DNA of 16,686 nucleotides from an uncultured Eubacteriales bacterium. Lineage in GTDB: Bacteria; Bacillota; Clostridia; Christensenellales; QALW01. Shown here piece after piece: positions 14,408-16,686 of the stretch. Location: contig URYI01000032.1 of NCBI GenBank assembly GCA_900552055.1, forward strand, positions 1-16,686, written 5' to 3'. Each line of letters opens with the position of its first letter. Positions within the stretch are counted from its first letter, which is position 1. Position numbers and translations under genes: made by a program. The notes under the pieces were generated by a model. It saw only the letters and a program-made list of their open reading frames with translations, was not told the DNA's origin and searched no databases.

Positions 14408-15910
14408 TTATCTGTCCAGCACAACACATGGAATATCCATTAAATCGGACATCTTTTCAAACAAGCCGGCATTATGCCCTACGCTCATTGCAAAATGATG
14501 GGTGGGCGCCTCCTTGAACCATTCGTCCATATAGGTGTCGGGGTCATGCCTGAATTTTACAGGAGTCTGCGTATTGCCTATTGTCATTATCTCGCCGTCT
14601 GTAGATTGGGCTTCAGTAATGATAAATTTCAGCCGGCCGTCCACCGTCTGCGTACACCCCAGATTTGTAATATCTCCCTCGCGCACCTTGGCCTCAACCG
14701 ATACGCCCGTGCCCTGCTTACCGTGATAGAGCCCCATCCCCCGCAGTATGGGCTTGCCCTTAGCAATCTTTAAATGAAAAGGTCCATCATGCCCCATGAG
14801 GATAGTGCCGTCTAAATAATCTACGGTAACTATCTCGCAGAAACTGCCCCCTTTATCCAATATATCGCATATTTTCATAGCCAGGCATGTCTTTAAATCT
14901 CCCTCTCCCGCGCAGGGTATTCCCTTAGCAGTGAGCAGAGAATGCCCGACTATAAATCCTCCCTGTATTTTTTCATAATAATTGCCGGGGGCGCCGTGAT
15001 AATAATATGTCAGCGCGTCCAGGTCAAATTCGTTTACCATACGCTCCTGCGCCGCCGCAACCTTGGCCGACCATTCAAGCTGCTCCTGCGTCGGCTTCCG
15101 GGCAAGAGGATCTGCCGCCGAATGGATGCTGGTTACAAAAAACTCTTCTATTTCCCGAAGCTTTTCGTCTATCTCGGCCTGAGTGACATTTTGAAGCTGT
15201 CTGTCTAAATCGCACATTTCAAGCACTTTTACATGCGCGCCTGTCTGCGCCTGGAACATAGTGAAATCGCTGTACATATCAAGCATACCGCTGTAGGTAT
15301 TGCCTAAGAAGCCAAATCGCGCATTGCTTAGACCGCATTTTACTTTAGCCGCCTGCACCCATTCCTCTATATTTTGCCATGCCCTGGCCGCTTCAGGATA
15401 CCCGCATGTAATTTCGTCCGTCATGGAGATTTCAGGCGTATAATCCAGACCCAGCAATCCGTTCACTACCCTGAACTTTATCCCCGCTCTATTAAAGGCG
15501 TTGGAAATTTCAGGCACAGGACAGGCCCCGCAATGCGCCAGCCATTCCCCGGTAGTAGTTTTTTCATAATTTATCCGGGCTGCCGGCTGCAAATTCAATA
15601 TTATGGCCGGAGCTTTGCATATCTGATGCACCGGAAGCACCGAAGCGCTGGTCACATATGTAGCAGAATGAGCAAAAATCAAATCAACATTTTGAGCGTT
15701 AAAATATTTTCCCGCCTTTGCGCCCTCCTGTTCGCAGTCAACTAAACCATAAAAAAACACTTCGGCGCCAAAGCCTTCTATTTTGCGGACGATAAAACCG
15801 CCGTATTCAATAAGCCGTTCGCGCAGTCCAGGGAACTGCTCCCAATAGTGTTTAAGGCCCATTGAATAAATACCGATTCTGGGTTTTTTCTGACTTTTTG
15901 CATTTAACAT
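14408..15910 (-). CDS. L-arabinose/L-fucose isomerase family protein
   Basis: A 500-residue protein of the fold used by L-arabinose isomerase (AraA) and L-fucose isomerase, which interconvert aldoses and ketoses with Mn2+. The four metal ligands of AraA appear in order: Glu336 in GEGDLKT (AraA has AEGDWKT), Glu359 in SFCE, His374 in MGHDG, and His471 or His472 in the HHFAM stretch. The N-terminal Rossmann-like half begins KPRIGIYSMGLKHYWEQFPGL. The region around the third ligand differs from classical AraA, so the substrate may be another pentose or deoxysugar. The start is fixed by GGAGG 7 bases upstream of the ATG. It lies between a sugar acetyltransferase and a YoaK-like protein on the same strand, in a window that also carries a rhamnosidase. 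Confidence 0.85.
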   Translation of the reverse strand: MLNAKSQKKPRIGIYSMGLKHYWEQFPGLRERLIEYGGFIVRKIEGFGAEVFFYGLVDCEQEGAKAGKYFNAQNVDLIFAHSATYVTSASVLPVHQICKAPAIILNLQPAARINYEKTTTGEWLAHCGACPVPEISNAFNRAGIKFRVVNGLLGLDYTPEISMTDEITCGYPEAARAWQNIEEWVQAAKVKCGLSNARFGFLGNTYSGMLDMYSDFTMFQAQTGAHVKVLEMCDLDRQLQNVTQAEIDEKLREIEEFFVTSIHSAADPLARKPTQEQLEWSAKVAAAQERMVNEFDLDALTYYYHGAPGNYYEKIQGGFIVGHSLLTAKGIPCAGEGDLKTCLAMKICDILDKGGSFCEIVTVDYLDGTILMGHDGPFHLKIAKGKPILRGMGLYHGKQGTGVSVEAKVREGDITNLGCTQTVDGRLKFIITEAQSTDGEIMTIGNTQTPVKFRHDPDTYMDEWFKEAPTHHFAMSVGHNAGLFEKMSDLMDIPCVVLDR

Positions 15911-15948
15911 AATGTTACCTCCGCACAGCGCTGCCTTAGAGCGCAGTT

Positions 15949-15954
15949 ATTATA
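15949..15954 (-). promoter_or_regulatory. -10 box candidate before the isomerase-like gene
   Basis: A perfect TATAAT read on the minus strand, 39 bases upstream of the ATG at 15910. The position 17 bases farther upstream reads TGTATT, a poor -35 box. The gap also has a short GCGCT/AGCGC hairpin (15928-15944). The isomerase-like gene may therefore have its own promoter rather than depend only on readthrough from the acetyltransferase. Confidence 0.35.
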
Positions 15955-15985
15955 GTTTTGCTCTCTGTTTCAATACAGCGAAAGC

Positions 15986-16603
15986 CTAAAATAATTCAGG
16001 CTTTAATTCTATCCTGTCCGCATCAGTTATAGGGCGGATGACTCTGCATGGATTGCCAGCCGCAAAGCAATTTTCGGGAATATCTTTTATTACAACGCTG
16101 CCCGCGCCTATAACGCAGCCCTCCCCTATGCTTACTCCGCCAATAACCGTGACGTTGCCGCCCAGCCAGCAGTTGCTGCCTATGGTTATGGGCTTGGCAT
16201 ATTCATAATCAAAAAGAGAGCCGTCCTCTTTAATGCGCATATTCCTATCCTGGTAACGCATAGGGTGTACAGCCGTCAGCAGCGAGCAATTCGGACCTAT
16301 CATTACGTTATCTCCAATTTTGACCGGACAGGAATCCAGTACTGTCAGATTAAAATTGGCATAAAAATTATTCCCTAAAGTTGTGAAACAGCCGTAATCA
16401 AAATATATCGGCCCCTGGAGATATACTCCCGTTCCCTTATTGGGAAGCAGTTCATCTATAATTTCCTGCCGCTTTTGTATCTCCTCTTCAAAGGTATTAT
16501 TGTATTTTAAGCATAAACCGTGCGCTATAGCGCTGATATGCCTAAGCTCGGCATCAGTCGAATCGTAAAGCTTTCCCGAAACCATTTTCTGAAGCTCTGT
16601 CAT
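15986..16603 (-). CDS. Sugar O-acetyltransferase, maltose/galactoside acetyltransferase-like
   Basis: A 205-residue enzyme of the left-handed beta-helix acyltransferase family, which transfers acetyl from acetyl-CoA to a sugar hydroxyl. The N-terminal Mac domain MTEL...LYDSTDAELRH... is followed by hexapeptide repeats: IGDNVMIGPNCSL, ITIGSNCWLGGNVTVIGGVSIG and GCVIGAGSVV. His113 in LLTAVHPM is the expected catalytic histidine. The ending AAGNPCRVIRPI is typical. The start is the ATG at 16603: GAGGAG lies 8 bases upstream and MTELQKMVSG matches family N-termini. An in-frame GTG at 16639 would add 12 atypical residues and reach into the GC-rich flank. Members often act as detoxifiers of non-metabolised sugars. 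Confidence 0.92.
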   Translation of the reverse strand: MTELQKMVSGKLYDSTDAELRHISAIAHGLCLKYNNTFEEEIQKRQEIIDELLPNKGTGVYLQGPIYFDYGCFTTLGNNFYANFNLTVLDSCPVKIGDNVMIGPNCSLLTAVHPMRYQDRNMRIKEDGSLFDYEYAKPITIGSNCWLGGNVTVIGGVSIGEGCVIGAGSVVIKDIPENCFAAGNPCRVIRPITDADRIELKPELF

Positions 16604-16621
16604 TTTTATATCTCCTCTTTT

Positions 16622-16686
16622 AGCGCCGCCAATTTTCACCCTTAAAGGCGGGGCGCGGGGGCGGCGTTTAGCGGCCTGCGGCCGCC
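16622..16686. repeat. GC-rich hairpin region cut by the window end
   Basis: AGCGCCGCC (16622-16630) pairs with GGCGGCGTT (16660-16668) with one G-T pair, and GCGGCC-TGC-GGCCGC (16671-16685) is a perfect small hairpin. The stretch TTAAAGGCGGGGCGCG loosely resembles TTAAAGGGGGCGGCGCGC in element A (7799-7816). It may be the edge of another such element; only its left side is visible. Confidence 0.4.

Noticed and set aside
1..16686. CRISPR array, tRNA, rRNA, prophage or transposase genes
   Set aside because: No regularly spaced repeats, no tRNA T-arm pattern with matching acceptor stem, and no integrase or transposase motifs were seen on either strand.

Overview
The window looks like a chromosomal segment of a Gram-positive, Clostridia-like Firmicute. 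The evidence is a Veg-family protein, two DUF1540 cysteine-rich proteins, an ABC-F protein followed directly by the redox repressor Rex (in Bacillus subtilis ydiF and rex also lie close together), strong GGAGG-type ribosome sites, one TTG start fixed by such a site, and a lipobox lipoprotein. No phage, IS transposase, CRISPR array, tRNA or rRNA was seen. The genus cannot be set from the sequence alone.

Layout. 1-1599: a noncoding leader with a strong bidirectional terminator, veg on the minus strand, then a two-gene plus-strand DUF1540 operon whose 56-residue first member is easily missed. 1600-7706: a divergent pair, a 909-residue lipoprotein of unknown function (minus) and a cytoplasmic GH78 alpha-L-rhamnosidase (plus), separated by about 680 bases that contain a 17-base perfect palindrome, a candidate operator. 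7707-8215: an intergenic region dominated by a 230-base nested inverted-repeat element (element A). 8216-11725: a probable operon of an ABC-F ATPase, rex and a PHP-domain metallohydrolase, with a consensus sigma-A-type promoter in front. 11726-12657: about 930 bases without a convincing gene, holding two more large inverted-repeat structures (C and B) and a stem-loop between them. 12658-13524: an ANT(6)-like nucleotidyltransferase. 13561-13620: a bidirectional terminator between convergent units. 13619-16603: a minus-strand group of a maltose/galactoside O-acetyltransferase-like enzyme, an L-arabinose/L-fucose isomerase-family protein with all four expected metal ligands, and a YoaK/DUF1275 membrane protein. 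The last 65 bases are GC-rich and look like the edge of a further structured element.

How it fits together. The rhamnosidase, the arabinose-isomerase-like enzyme and the sugar acetyltransferase suggest use of plant or microbial glycans containing deoxy or pentose sugars; the divergent lipoprotein may be a surface partner, but that is inference. Rex, ABC-F, Veg and the PHP protein are housekeeping or regulatory genes.

The most unusual content is noncoding. Elements A (7753-7982), B (12340-12623) and C (12015-12286) each have a long outer stem enclosing several inner hairpins. Their arm sequences are unrelated, but the architecture is similar. Nearly all the paired-arm differences I found are G-U compatible on one strand only: minus for A, plus for B and C. 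That is what structured RNAs would leave, although decayed palindromic mobile DNA is a serious alternative. They are the best candidates here for something undescribed.
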